Counted from the stretch's first letter, positions 42,624 to 52,502 are shown. The stretch: DNA of 64,000 nucleotides from Vibrio neptunius (GCF_000967495.1 NZ_JXXU01000011.1:62001-126000), one strand, 5' to 3'. Notes: generated by a model not told the origin, from the sequence alone. Numbers and translations are program-made.

Positions 42624-45431
42624 ATGGCATCTCCTCGTTTTCTAGTTGGTATTGACCTTGGCACCACAAACACTGTGGTAGCCTACTGTGAAATCACCGA
42701 CAACCTTGAACAATCCGAAGTATCCCTGTTTGATATCGACCAATTAATTGGTCCGGGTGAAGTGGTTCGTAAGCCACTGCTGCCCTCTTTCCGCTACCAC
42801 CCAGCCGTTGGTCAAATATCCCCTTCTGACCTAACACTTCCTTGGGAAAACCAACCCGTTTCTGGTGACATCAGTAATGTCATCGTTGGTGAATGGGCAC
42901 GTGAATTGGGCGCGAAGGTAGAAGGCCGACAAGTTTCCAGTGCCAAAAGCTGGCTCTCACACCAAGCGGTGGATCGCAGCTCAGATATCCTTCCATGGGC
43001 TGGTGCGCAAGACGTCGACAAAGTCTCGCCTGTCATTGCTAGCGCAAGTTACCTCAACCACATTCGCCAAGCTTGGAACTATCGTTACCCAAGCAACAAG
43101 CTAGAAGATCAAGACGTCGTCGTAACTGTTCCTGCTTCGTTTGATGAGACCGCGCGTAAGCTCACTCTGGAAGCCGCTGAGCTGGCGGGCTTGAAGAAGA
43201 TCGTCTTACTCGAAGAACCACAAGCGGTATGCTACGACTGGTATGCGCGCCACCAGAAAACGGCTGCTGACGAGCTCAAAGAGTTGCCGCTGATTCTGGT
43301 CTGCGATGTCGGCGGTGGTACCACCGACTTGAGTTTGATTGAAGCAAAGTATCACAACGATGAATTGGCATTGGATCGAATTGGTGTTGGCGAGCATTTA
43401 ATGCTTGGTGGTGACAACCTCGACTTGGCATTAGCACATCTCGCGGAAAGCCGCTTTAATCAAAGTAAGAAACTCACCGCAGCAAGCCTAACTAAACTGA
43501 TTCAACAAACTCGTAAAGCAAAAGAAGATTTGCTGTCAGTGAGCGCGCCTGACGAGGTAAAAATCACCATGCTGGGCAGCGGGTCTAAGCTACTTGGCGG
43601 GACAAAGAGTATTGGCCTCAGCAAACAAGAAGTCCATCAAATTGCTCTGGATGGTTTTTTCCCACTTTCCGATTTCAGTGAAGTGCCAGACAAACGCCGC
43701 AGCGCGATGGTCGAGTTTGGATTGCCATATGTTGCAGACCCTGCGGTCAGTAAGCACGTTGCAGAGTTTCTTAATCAGCATCAACAAGTCTCTTATTCTG
43801 CATTAGGTCAAGAAGACACATCAACGCCAGCCATTCCTGTTGGCCTGTTGCTCAATGGTGGTGTATTTAATAGCGAGCTGGTTACCGAGCGAGTAACCAG
43901 CCTACTTGGCAACTGGCGCGGCGCTCCTGTGACAGTACTCGATAACCCACATCCTGATTGGTCAGTCGCTCTTGGTGCCGTTGCATTTGGTAAGGCTCGC
44001 CGTGGCGCTCAGCTTAAGATTGGTGGCGGTGCTGCACGTTCTTACTTCCTGCATTTACAGGAAAAAAACAAGATGGGCAAAGCACTTTGCCTTCTGGCGA
44101 AAGGCACGGACGAAGGGCATGAGATTCGCTTAAGTGGACGTCGATTCTCCTTAACGCTGGGTGAGCCCGTTCGCTTTAACCTGCTAACGTCTACCCACGA
44201 CACACTGACTCACAACACCGAAATTCAAAACGGTGTGATGGTCGAAGTAGACCCAGATATCTTCTCGCCTCTTCCTCCATATATTTCAACTCTGGAAAGT
44301 GAAGGGACTGATCTTCAAGCTAACCAGAAAGAACGTGTTGAGGTGCAACTGGCCTGCCAGCTAACTGAAGTTGGCACGCTAAAAATGGAATGTGTCAGCG
44401 TTGAAGATGACAACAAACGCTGGGAGCTGGAATTCGAAGTTCGCAATCAGCAAGCGGACGACACAGAGCAAGAGCAACTGCACCCGCGCCTTTCTGAGTC
44501 TAAAGAGCTCATCTCCCGCCTCTACAGCGGCAACAAGAAAAGCGCCGACGCAAAAGAAATCAAGACACTCGCAAAAGACTTAGAAAGAAAGTTAGGTAAA
44601 CGAGACGACTGGGATTTTAGAACCTTACGTCATTTGTTCGATGCTTTTGCACAAGGCCGTAAACGCCGTCGCCGCTCAGAAGCTCATGAGAAAAGCTGGC
44701 TTCGCTTAGCAGGCTTCTCACTGCGACCTGGCTTTGGCGATGCCACCGACTCTTGGCGAATCGAACAAGTGTGGGGCCTATATCAGCAAGGTATTCAGTT
44801 CAAAAACCATCAGGGCTGGACAGACTGGTGGGTGTTCTGGCGTCGCATCGCGGGCGGGTTAAGTCAGGAGCAACAAGAAACACTGTTGGCTGATATTGCC
44901 AAATACTTACACCCAGGTGCGATGAAGAACCCTCAGTCAGCCAAAACAGCGCAAGACATGGGTTACGAGTCTATGGTTCGACTATCTGCATCACTTGAGC
45001 ACCTTGAAGTGGAAGATAAAGTGCTGTTAGCCAGCTGGTTCTTAAGCAAAGCCATCAACCACAATCAATTTGAACAGGCTCATTGGTGGGCGTTGGGTCG
45101 CCTAGCGTCACGAACACCCTTATACGGTAGCCAGCATAGTGTCATCCCTCGTGAACAAGCTGAGCAGTGGCTGCCTAAACTGCTAGAACAAAACTGGCTC
45201 AAAGAACCGATGATTGCATTCGCCACCGTGATGATTTGTCGTAAGACAGGTGACCGTTTATTCGATATCTCTGATGATTACCGCGAGCAAGTTCTAACTA
45301 AGCTAAAACAAAGTAAGGTTCCAGAGTCTTGGGTCTCGCTGGTTGAAGAAGTCAAAGAGCTATCTGAGAGCGAATCGAAGCGCGTCTTTGGTGATGCGCT
45401 GCCAAGTGGTCTAACGCTCGTTCACAACTAA
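42624..45431 (+). CDS. Hsp70-family protein with long C-terminal DUF3731-type extension
   Basis: A 935-residue protein. Residues 1-400 are an Hsp70 ATPase domain: FLVGIDLGTTNTVVAYCEI, LLEEPQAVCYDW, ILVCDVGGGTTDLSLIEA and LLNGGVFNSE. After a degenerate substrate domain, the last 350 residues are a Trp-rich helical region (GWTDWWVFWRRIAGGLSQ, HWWALGRLASRTP) characteristic of DUF3731-carrying Hsp70 relatives. It is about 300 residues longer than DnaK. It follows the first Hsp70 after a hairpin, and the pair with DUF2760 is a conserved trio in Vibrio. Confidence 0.92.
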   Translation: MASPRFLVGIDLGTTNTVVAYCEITDNLEQSEVSLFDIDQLIGPGEVVRKPLLPSFRYHPAVGQISPSDLTLPWENQPVSGDISNVIVGEWARELGAKVEGRQVSSAKSWLSHQAVDRSSDILPWAGAQDVDKVSPVIASASYLNHIRQAWNYRYPSNKLEDQDVVVTVPASFDETARKLTLEAAELAGLKKIVLLEEPQAVCYDWYARHQKTAADELKELPLILVCDVGGGTTDLSLIEAKYHNDELALDRIGVGEHLMLGGDNLDLALAHLAESRFNQSKKLTAASLTKLIQQTRKAKEDLLSVSAPDEVKITMLGSGSKLLGGTKSIGLSKQEVHQIALDGFFPLSDFSEVPDKRRSAMVEFGLPYVADPAVSKHVAEFLNQHQQVSYSALGQEDTSTPAIPVGLLLNGGVFNSELVTERVTSLLGNWRGAPVTVLDNPHPDWSVALGAVAFGKARRGAQLKIGGGAARSYFLHLQEKNKMGKALCLLAKGTDEGHEIRLSGRRFSLTLGEPVRFNLLTSTHDTLTHNTEIQNGVMVEVDPDIFSPLPPYISTLESEGTDLQANQKERVEVQLACQLTEVGTLKMECVSVEDDNKRWELEFEVRNQQADDTEQEQLHPRLSESKELISRLYSGNKKSADAKEIKTLAKDLERKLGKRDDWDFRTLRHLFDAFAQGRKRRRRSEAHEKSWLRLAGFSLRPGFGDATDSWRIEQVWGLYQQGIQFKNHQGWTDWWVFWRRIAGGLSQEQQETLLADIAKYLHPGAMKNPQSAKTAQDMGYESMVRLSASLEHLEVEDKVLLASWFLSKAINHNQFEQAHWWALGRLASRTPLYGSQHSVIPREQAEQWLPKLLEQNWLKEPMIAFATVMICRKTGDRLFDISDDYREQVLTKLKQSKVPESWVSLVEEVKELSESESKRVFGDALPSGLTLVHN

Positions 45432-45510
45432 TGGGTTAGTGCTATTCACCAGCCATTGCGCTAGGCGCGCTAATGAATGGGGAAAAATCACTGAGTTTCA
45501 GATTAACGCT

Positions 45511-45534
45511 AAGGAGTCGCAACGGCTCCTTTTG
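45511..45534 (+). terminator. Terminator after the second Hsp70 gene
   Basis: AAGGAGTC pairs with GGCTCCTT and is followed by TTGGCTTTT. It lies about 80 bases after the stop. Confidence 0.6.
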
Positions 45535-45690
45535 GCTTTTACAACAACATCATCAGTTTGTAAAAGTGATGGGATTGACATCACAATTTATTGTGATAAC
45601 ACGACGAAAGTGCTTGGGCCGATCAGTGATGCCGTCAATAAGCTCAACAAGCTGACTGGGAAAGCAGCGAACCGAATCAATTAATGTTCA

Positions 45691-45999
45691 CTACTTACTC
45701 AGTAGCGACACGCATTCATCAAAAGAAGGATGATCACCTGTTCCGATGTCCCAAAGTTGCTTAGCCGCGTAATAGGCAAAATTCGGGTCAGCAGGAAACA
45801 TTGCCTGCCTAGAGCGTTTCTTGCTCAGATAGAGCACTTTTATCTCTTTCAGCTCTGAGCCGAGAATGTTCCTCGAGTTGGCACATATTTCCGCTAGACC
45901 TTCATAGGCGTAAGCGTTAACTTCAGCCATGTTAATAGCGGCAAAGGCATAAATGGGAAAAACGGCAGTGACCAGAGTTATCTTAATACGCTTGTACAT
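45691..45999 (-). CDS. Small secreted hypothetical protein
   Basis: A 102-residue protein with a signal peptide (ITLVTAVFPIYAFAAINMA, cleavage near residue 20) and a mature part with two Cys residues (EICANSRN, FDECVSLLSK) that could form a disulfide. No family recognised. Monocistronic on the minus strand. Confidence 0.65.
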   Translation of the reverse strand: MYKRIKITLVTAVFPIYAFAAINMAEVNAYAYEGLAEICANSRNILGSELKEIKVLYLSKKRSRQAMFPADPNFAYYAAKQLWDIGTGDHPSFDECVSLLSK

Positions 46000-46074
46000 T
46001 GTTACGCCCTAGGCATGATTAGCCGTAAATAAGGTAGTCATTTTGACTATACTCATTCATATCCAACCAAAGAA

Positions 46075-46845
46075 TTAGTCGTTTCTCTGTATCATTTGCA
46101 AAAACTCAGCCTCCGATTGCATTATTTGTTTATATTCACCCGTTTCCATCAGTTGCTTTAAACCTGCATTGAACTCACTCACCAATAAACGGCTGCGTTG
46201 ACTATTGAATCGACTGAAGATCACAAACATGTCGTCTTCAAGCAAGGGTTTGGCGTGGAGTTTTATATAGGGTCTAAGTGCTTCGGGCACATAGTGTTTA
46301 ATGAGGTACAAGCCCCGTTCAACACCCGTTGGATAAGCGTCTAATCGCCCTTTCGCCATTTTCTGAAAATTGGTTTCTTCCGAGTTGTTCACTTCAAAGT
46401 CGACACCCAATTGCTCCATAAAGTGGGTAGCTTGATAGCCTTGGGTAGCACCAATTTGAAATTTGTTTAGATCTTTTGCATCGTGCCAAGAAAATGGTAT
46501 GTCTGAGTGATAAAAGAACTGTACACGTTGACTAAAAAATGGCTCTGAATAGATGAAGTCTTTCACTCTGTCTTCATTTTTCATCCAAGGAAAAGAACCA
46601 TCAAATTCACCTCGAATCGCGTATTGATAAGATCGAACCCAAGGGTAGTACTCTAGCTCGACAGCATATCCGCGAATTTCGAATGCTCTTCGCACCAGAG
46701 TTTCCGATATTTTCAATTCTGGGTCAGACAGAGAGCTGGTGTAAGGTTCCCAATCTCCCACGGCAAACCGAACCGTCTTATCATTGGCCAACGATGAAAA
46801 TACACACAGTGAAAACAGTAATGAGATGAGTCTTACAAGGTTCAT
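46075..46845 (-). CDS. Periplasmic substrate-binding protein (amino-acid type, PBP2 fold)
   Basis: About 256 residues with a signal peptide (LVRLISLLFSLCVFSSLA) and a PBP2-like body: RFAVGDWEPYTSSLSDPE, the FDGSFPWMKNEDR segment, FQIGATQGYQ and MFVIFSRFN. Such orphan SBP_bac_3 proteins are common in Vibrio without ABC partners. A TTG six codons upstream also opens the frame but neither start has a clear ribosome site. The adjacent AraC-type gene is on the same strand about 90 bases upstream. Confidence 0.8.
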   Translation of the reverse strand: MNLVRLISLLFSLCVFSSLANDKTVRFAVGDWEPYTSSLSDPELKISETLVRRAFEIRGYAVELEYYPWVRSYQYAIRGEFDGSFPWMKNEDRVKDFIYSEPFFSQRVQFFYHSDIPFSWHDAKDLNKFQIGATQGYQATHFMEQLGVDFEVNNSEETNFQKMAKGRLDAYPTGVERGLYLIKHYVPEALRPYIKLHAKPLLEDDMFVIFSRFNSQRSRLLVSEFNAGLKQLMETGEYKQIMQSEAEFLQMIQRND

Positions 46846-46936
46846 AAAAAACACAAATATCAATAAATAATATTAATTGTAGTTGCAATCTAAACAATGG
46901 ATGGTGATACGTGCTTTAGAGCTTGTTAATACCACT

Positions 46937-47965
46937 TCATAATGCTCTGAAAGAACTGGGCACCGTACCTGACCAGCGCTTGAAACTCCGCCTGAAACTG
47001 GCGCTATCACTGTATCCAAGCCGAAAAGCCATTTCTTCTGTAGTCAAGTGTGTTCTTAGCAAAAATTCTTTAGAGAGTTCGAAGCGTACTTCATCCACAA
47101 GCTCTCTATAACTGGTTTGCTCCTGATTGAGTTGCCTTCTTAAAGTCCTAACCGAGCATCCATGTTGGACGGCAATGTCATCAATAGAAGGGAACATACC
47201 AACACTCTGATAGAGAAAGGCTTTGATCTGATTACTTAATCGTGTAGGTGATTGCAATACTGCCATCACAGACTCACAGGAGTTGAGATAGGTATTGAGT
47301 AAATCTGAATTGTGGCTAGCTAACTTCCAATCCATAACATTGGCATTAAAAGTCAGCGCGCAGCGTGGTTGTTCAAACAACACTCTACAGCAGAAACGCT
47401 CTGTATAGTGAGTGGCGTAGTCAGGTTTTGGGTATGGCAGTTCCAGCTTATCTATCATCAAGCGCTGCCCAGTCAGTTCAAAAAATAAAGAGGTTATAGA
47501 ACTAAAAAAGTACTCAGTACAAAAAGGAAGTAGTTGACCAATCTCCAAATCATTTTCAATCTCAATGGAGGCTGTGTCAGCATCGCGACATACTCTTACA
47601 GAAAAAATAGGGCCATTGAGATCCAGATATTTAAACCCTGCTTTAATCGCTTCAAAGACAGTTCGACTACTCAAAACAGCGTAACCAAGGATACCAAAAT
47701 GGCTCAGCGTCGCTCGCTCACCAAGCAACAATCCCAAACTGATATTGGGAAAGAATCTCTGTACGTATCGAAATATCAACAACTTGTCTGAATAGCTGAT
47801 ATGACTTTCCTGGCTGCGCCAGTCTATGGACCGTAAACCTGCTTGGTTGAGTAAGCTATCCACATCGAGGCCATATTCTTGCACGACACTAAGCAGCAAA
47901 GAGATATCTAATACCCCCAACTGATATCGATGATCAACCGGCAGATATTGTGCGATGATCGCCAT
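46937..47965 (-). CDS. AraC-family transcriptional regulator
   Basis: A 342-residue regulator of the OruR/ArgR-like type, with an N-terminal ligand-binding-like domain (LSLLLSVVQEYGLDVDSLLN, GLLLGERATLSHFGILGYAV) and a C-terminal AraC HTH (SIDDIAVQHGCSVRTLRRQL, TTEEMAFRLGYSDSASFRRS). It is divergent from the DUF2804 and hydroxylase genes, so control of that pair is plausible. Confidence 0.9.
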   Translation of the reverse strand: MAIIAQYLPVDHRYQLGVLDISLLLSVVQEYGLDVDSLLNQAGLRSIDWRSQESHISYSDKLLIFRYVQRFFPNISLGLLLGERATLSHFGILGYAVLSSRTVFEAIKAGFKYLDLNGPIFSVRVCRDADTASIEIENDLEIGQLLPFCTEYFFSSITSLFFELTGQRLMIDKLELPYPKPDYATHYTERFCCRVLFEQPRCALTFNANVMDWKLASHNSDLLNTYLNSCESVMAVLQSPTRLSNQIKAFLYQSVGMFPSIDDIAVQHGCSVRTLRRQLNQEQTSYRELVDEVRFELSKEFLLRTHLTTEEMAFRLGYSDSASFRRSFKRWSGTVPSSFRAL

Positions 47966-48114
47966 GCCTATTCCTCGTTCGACCTAATCTTCAGGATAAC
48001 GGAGTTCACTCCCTTTAATTGTGATATTAGTTAACTTTATGGCCGAAAATGACCTGTTTAATCTCAACCAAACACGCAACACTGATGGAAATGTTATTGG
48101 ATTGTGAGGTTATC

Positions 48115-49128
48115 ATGATGATGAGCCAAGCTGCCCCTGAATACCTTATCCAGTCGAATGGAAAGCCCTGTTTCGGTCATTTTGATGGCGTACCAAAACA
48201 ATTGGGAATCCAACACTTTGCATACTGCAATAACATGGATCGCAAAGTCGGTAGGCTGAAAAAATACTTTCACTACAAGCAGTTTCAATTTGTCAGCATC
48301 ATGACACCACGCTACGTGATTGGCCTAGCCATCGCAGATATTCGCTATGTAGGATCTGCATTTTGTTATGTTTACGACGTCCAAACCGACACTCTGGTAG
48401 AGCAAAGCTGGTTAAGACCTTTAAACATCGACAAACAAATGTCCCCATCTCCATATCAAGGATCCAGTCACATCGCGGCCAAAAAACTAGCGTTTGAGAT
48501 TGCCTACCCTAATTGGCAGGTCAAAGCCAGCACGGATTTGTTGCAACTCGATGTTTCGCTCCAACCACCAAGCAGCAGCTTGCCGCTCTCACTTTGCACG
48601 CCTACTGGCTATAACGGCTGGACCTACACCAAAAAGCACAACGCGCTGGCCGTTAAGGGAAATATTACGGTAGGTGGCAACCAGATTGACACTTCTCTCG
48701 CGTTGGGTGGCTATGACTTTTCAGCGGGCTATATGCGACGCGAAACAAGTTGGCGATGGGCAAGCATCAATGGTTTCAGTGACAAGAGCAAGCTTGGCCT
48801 CAACTTAGCTGCAGGGGTTAACGAAACGGGCAGTCATGAGAATGCTCTATGGGTTGATGAGGTTCGGCATCTACTCGGTGCTGTCCACTTTCATTTTGAT
48901 CGCCAAGCGAACCAAAAGAAATGGCGTATTTTCTCTGATGATGGTCGAGTCGATTTGACTTTTACACCACTAAACAACAGAAGTGAAAAACTCAACTTGT
49001 GGGTTCTACAAAGCAATTTTCGTCAGTTTATCGGCCACTTTTCAGGTGTCATCAAAGATGACAATGGTGTCCATCACACAGTAGAACAGCAACTTGGTTT
49101 AACCGAAGATCACTTCGCTCGCTGGTAA
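48115..49128 (+). CDS. DUF2804 protein
   Basis: A 337-residue protein starting from MMMSQAAPEYL, chosen because AGGT lies six bases upstream; the frame also opens 22 codons earlier without a site. The pattern MTPRYVIGLAIADIRYVGSA, GGYDFSAGYMRRETSWRWAS and INGFSDKSKLGLNLAAGVNE fits DUF2804. Function unknown; the family often neighbours lipid-related genes, and here a fatty-acid-hydroxylase-type gene follows 17 bases later. Confidence 0.85.
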   Translation: MMMSQAAPEYLIQSNGKPCFGHFDGVPKQLGIQHFAYCNNMDRKVGRLKKYFHYKQFQFVSIMTPRYVIGLAIADIRYVGSAFCYVYDVQTDTLVEQSWLRPLNIDKQMSPSPYQGSSHIAAKKLAFEIAYPNWQVKASTDLLQLDVSLQPPSSSLPLSLCTPTGYNGWTYTKKHNALAVKGNITVGGNQIDTSLALGGYDFSAGYMRRETSWRWASINGFSDKSKLGLNLAAGVNETGSHENALWVDEVRHLLGAVHFHFDRQANQKKWRIFSDDGRVDLTFTPLNNRSEKLNLWVLQSNFRQFIGHFSGVIKDDNGVHHTVEQQLGLTEDHFARW

Positions 49129-49145
49129 TATTTTCGGAGCTTTGT

Positions 49146-49994
49146 ATGAATTTCAGTATTCTTATCGACAACCCTGAATGGCTTCTGATGCTATTGGCCC
49201 CCCTTTTCATTGGTTTGATGTTGGCTGAGTACTTCATCGGCCAAAAACGCGGTCATCTTCCACAAAATTCATCCTATTTTCTTCCAGAAGTATTATGTAA
49301 CTTTACTCTCGCGGGCATGCATCAACTAGCGGACCTGTTGACTGGGCTTTTAATCATTCAGCTTTACATGTGGTTGTTTGGCTGGCGACTGATGGACATA
49401 GAAATGGGTGTTGCGAGCTTTATTATTCTGCTCATACTGCAAGATTTTTTCTACTACTGGTTTCATCGCGCCAGTCATCGCACTCGCTGGATGTGGGCTG
49501 CGCACGTTGCTCATCACAGCTCTGAACGCATGAACTTCAGCACGGCTTTTCGACAAAGCTTAATGTACCCCATTGCGGGGATGTGGCTATTCTGGGTGCC
49601 GCTTGTGATCATAGGATTCGAGCCTAAATGGGTCATTTTTGCCGTACTGTTAAACTTGGGTTTGCAGTTCTTCGTTCACACTCAGTGGGTTCGAACACTT
49701 GGCCCATTGGAATATCTATTTAATACCCCTTCTCATCACAGAGTGCATCATGGTCGTAACCCTCAGTACATCGATAAAAACTACGCTGGTGTACTCATTA
49801 TCTGGGACAAACTGTTCGGTACCTTTGAACCTGAAGTTGAAACCGTACGCTACGGTGTCACTAAACCCATCAACAGCTTCAATCCACTGGTAGTGACATT
49901 TAAAGAATGGGGAGACCTCTTGCAGGATATACGTCAGAAGCAGTTATCTTTTCGGCAAAAACTGCGCCTTTTATTCTCCCCACCTAATGACTAA
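49146..49994 (+). CDS. Sterol desaturase / fatty acid hydroxylase family protein
   Basis: A 282-residue integral membrane di-iron enzyme. The three histidine clusters are present: FHRASHRTRW, AAHVAHHSSE and TPSHHRVHHGRNP. Four or so membrane segments lie around residues 12-30, 55-80, 85-105 and 135-175. It probably hydroxylates or desaturates a lipid; the substrate is unknown. A CGGAG site precedes the ATG. It is in one unit with DUF2804 and overlaps a possible 37-codon gene. Confidence 0.9.
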   Translation: MNFSILIDNPEWLLMLLAPLFIGLMLAEYFIGQKRGHLPQNSSYFLPEVLCNFTLAGMHQLADLLTGLLIIQLYMWLFGWRLMDIEMGVASFIILLILQDFFYYWFHRASHRTRWMWAAHVAHHSSERMNFSTAFRQSLMYPIAGMWLFWVPLVIIGFEPKWVIFAVLLNLGLQFFVHTQWVRTLGPLEYLFNTPSHHRVHHGRNPQYIDKNYAGVLIIWDKLFGTFEPEVETVRYGVTKPINSFNPLVVTFKEWGDLLQDIRQKQLSFRQKLRLLFSPPND

Positions 49995-50100
49995 AGAACA
50001 CTTGTTCCTGATAGAAGCGCTAGCTTTGGTCTTTATTATTGGCAAAGCTCACTGCGTATATCACCTATTGGCCAAGAAACCCAACGTCTTCTGGAGTTGA
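49987..50100 (+). CDS. Possible 37-residue membrane peptide coupled to the hydroxylase
   Basis: An ATG overlapping the end of the hydroxylase gene (AATGACTAA) opens 37 codons: MTKEHLFLIEALALVFIIGK, then AHCVYHLLAKKPNVFWS. It has a hydrophobic helix followed by a basic end, as small membrane proteins do. The overlap would allow coupling. No independent ribosome site, so existence is uncertain. Confidence 0.4.
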   Translation: MTKEHLFLIEALALVFIIGKAHCVYHLLAKKPNVFWS

Positions 50101-50365
50101 GGGCAAAACCTTCTCAGTCCCTCAACCTGTTATGTCGAACATAGAGCAGGGAAATCACATCACTGTTGAATGAAAACACCCTATAAAGACCCCTTTATCC
50201 AGCCCCAGAACTGACGTTGCAACAATTGTCTCGCATAGTCTGCGATCCTGCTATGCTGATATTAAAGGTCGTCAATCAGGTACATGGAAGGAAGATATCA
50301 AAACTGGTCAGTGAATATCTAGAGCCGTTCAAATAAGATAGTGGCGAGCAATCTGAGAGTACGAG

Positions 50366-51112
50366 CTATTTTTGTTTTAGCCGGCGACTGAATTGTCCGG
50401 GAGTAATCAACACGAAATTTTTGAACTCTCTCGTCATATGAGCTTGATCGGAAAAACCTTGATAGGCAGCCAGTTCGGCTAAAGAGAGTTGAGGGTTGTC
50501 TCTCAGGTTTTGAATGCTGGCATGCACTCGACGAAGACGTTGGAAGTACTTTGGACTCATTCCCACCCAATGTTTGAATTTGCGTTCAACTTGCCTTTGG
50601 CTTTCGCCAAAGCTCTCGCCTATCTTGCCATCCTGCGCAAGATGAATCAGCTTAGCTCTGTCTTCATCCACGTCATGTTGAGACACGTATTCTGAGCACC
50701 AATTCATCAACAGCGCTATTCGCTTGCTATGATTCTGCTGCTCGGATAATTGCGTGACCAAAGCCTTTGAAGGTTCGAAACAAAACCCATCTTGACGGTT
50801 TACTTTGCTGGCTTCAATGAGCTCGTCCAAAAATGAAAACTGCATACCAGGGTGAAAGCGGACCCCGCAAAGCTCGGCCTCACAAGACATAGTGATGTTC
50901 TTGGTGACTATGCTATATGGATGATACACCGCGCTTTGACTATATGCTCTGCCTTCTAAACTCACCTGCCCTTTTAGTACAAACATCACCCCAGAGCCTC
51001 CATCACAGTATAGAGGTTTGGAGATGGCTTGCCCAACAGACACTTTAGCCGACCATATTGCCTGAATATGATCGGCTAGTAGACCATCTGGATTGACTAT
51101 TTCAAAATCCAT
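50366..51112 (-). CDS. AraC-type helix-turn-helix regulator
   Basis: About 248 residues from MDFEIVNPDGLL; a longer frame exists, but its extra 44 residues overlap the upstream gene. The N-terminal part (LYCDGGSGVMFVLKGQVSLE) resembles DUF6597-type sensory domains, and the C-terminal HTH is SLAELAAYQGFSDQAHMTRE with TPGQFSRRLKQK. It follows the AhpD-like gene by 22 bases and so is likely its regulator. Confidence 0.82.
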   Translation of the reverse strand: MDFEIVNPDGLLADHIQAIWSAKVSVGQAISKPLYCDGGSGVMFVLKGQVSLEGRAYSQSAVYHPYSIVTKNITMSCEAELCGVRFHPGMQFSFLDELIEASKVNRQDGFCFEPSKALVTQLSEQQNHSKRIALLMNWCSEYVSQHDVDEDRAKLIHLAQDGKIGESFGESQRQVERKFKHWVGMSPKYFQRLRRVHASIQNLRDNPQLSLAELAAYQGFSDQAHMTREFKNFVLITPGQFSRRLKQK

Positions 51113-51134
51113 TTGTTGAGTGTTACTCCTGCCG

Positions 51135-51596
51135 TTAGTCTGCCGAAAGACTACCAATTTCAGGCTTGAACGTTTTGGCGATACGATTCCAGCTATTAAT
51201 TGCATTGATAGCCAGCGTGAGGATAACGAGTCCCTGTTCACCAAACGTATTCAGTGTTGCCTGATAAGCACTTTCGTCGACATCGCTACATTTTGTGATA
51301 CATTCAGACCAATGTAGCGCAACTTTTTCCTCATCGCTATATTCGGGCGTATCTCGCCAAGCATTGAGCCCAATGAGACGAGAGTATGGCTCTCCTTGTT
51401 TCAATGCTTCTTTACTGTGCATGTCAATACAAAATGCACACTGGTTGATCTGCGACACGCGAAGCTTAATCAGCTCCCAGATGGTGATCGATAGCGTGTC
51501 TTGTTGCTCGAACTGGCTACGAAGGTAGGTTTCCTGCGCCATCAAAATCTGGATGCCTTCAGGGGCGGCATTGAAGTAATTCAATCTAGTTTTCAT
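51135..51596 (-). CDS. AhpD-like carboxymuconolactone decarboxylase-family protein
   Basis: A 153-residue protein with the redox CxxC motif of AhpD-type proteins, NQCAFCIDMHSKEALKQGE, preceded by WELIKLRVSQI, and a helical C-terminus. These proteins act as thiol peroxidases or peroxidase partners. Operon with the AraC-type gene downstream. Confidence 0.87.
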   Translation of the reverse strand: MKTRLNYFNAAPEGIQILMAQETYLRSQFEQQDTLSITIWELIKLRVSQINQCAFCIDMHSKEALKQGEPYSRLIGLNAWRDTPEYSDEEKVALHWSECITKCSDVDESAYQATLNTFGEQGLVILTLAINAINSWNRIAKTFKPEIGSLSAD

Positions 51597-51727
51597 CTGC
51601 GGTTCTCCTTAGTTTCTATCATTAGATTACCTTTAGTAAAAAACCAAAGATTGAAGATTTTCGACATCTCTACCGACCAATGTTGTCTATGCTGTTAATA
51701 CACTATCAACAACAAGGAAGTAAGCGA

Positions 51728-52459
51728 ATGCACAACCTGACACTGATGCTTTTGAGTCTAATGCTAATTGCGTTGCCAGTTCGCGGTGATGTCCTCACCT
51801 TAACGTCTCTGGAATGGCCCCCTTATGCAGGAAGAAGCCTCGACTCTCAAGGTGCTTCCGTAGCCGTTGTCAAAGCTGCTGTTGAAGCAATGGGACATGA
51901 GTTAACTGTTGAGTTTTACCCTTGGGAACGAGCCGTTCACCTTGCAAAAAATCAAACCAAGTATGCAGGTTACTTTCCTGAATACCACTTTGAGGCATCC
52001 GATCTAATCTTTTCAGAGCCCATAGGAACAGGCCCTCTTGGCTTCGTCGAGAATAAAGCGAACCCAATATCGTGGAGCAACTTGCAAGATTTAAAATCAA
52101 CCAAAATCGGCGTGGTTCGTGGTTATGTGAATACCGAGGAACTCGACAGCATGATTGCCAGTGGTGCACTTCAATCGGAAGCGGTAACTAGTGATAGCCA
52201 AAATCTGAAAAAAGTTTCAGGACAACGAATTCCTCTCGCCGTTATAGACAGTAACGTTCTCAGCTATTTGCTCGCCAGTGATAAGGCCCTCGCAGGAGCG
52301 AAGAACCAACTGCAGATGAACTCTAAACTATTGGAAGAGAAAGAATTGTTCATTGCATTTGCTAACGACGAAACCGGCATGAAATGGAAATCGATCATTG
52401 ATCAAGGGTTGAAAAAGATCGACGCCAATAAAATTATGGCTGACTACTTCAATCAATAA
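51728..52459 (+). CDS. Periplasmic substrate-binding protein (PBP2 fold)
   Basis: A 243-residue protein from the ATG with AAGGA nine bases upstream; a longer frame lacks this. Signal peptide LTLMLLSLMLIALPVRG, mature start DVLTLTSLEWPPYAGRSLDS, then AVVKAAVEAMGHELTVEFYP and KIGVVRGYVNTEELD. It resembles the PBP2 protein at 46075-46845 in fold only. No transporter partner nearby. Confidence 0.82.
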   Translation: MHNLTLMLLSLMLIALPVRGDVLTLTSLEWPPYAGRSLDSQGASVAVVKAAVEAMGHELTVEFYPWERAVHLAKNQTKYAGYFPEYHFEASDLIFSEPIGTGPLGFVENKANPISWSNLQDLKSTKIGVVRGYVNTEELDSMIASGALQSEAVTSDSQNLKKVSGQRIPLAVIDSNVLSYLLASDKALAGAKNQLQMNSKLLEEKELFIAFANDETGMKWKSIIDQGLKKIDANKIMADYFNQ

Positions 52460-52475
52460 TGCTTGTATGACATAA

Positions 52476-52502
52476 GCAAATGGGAGCAAGATTCCCATTT
52501 GC
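52476..52502. terminator. Hairpin between convergent genes
   Basis: GCAAATGGGA and TCCCATTTGC form a perfect 10-base-pair stem with a seven-base loop, between the binding-protein and metallopeptidase stops. No T-run is present. Confidence 0.55.

Noticed and set aside
45439..45684. 81-codon plus-strand open frame after the second Hsp70 gene
   Set aside because: It crosses a likely terminator, has no ribosome site and no recognisable motif; may hold a relic but is not supported as a gene.
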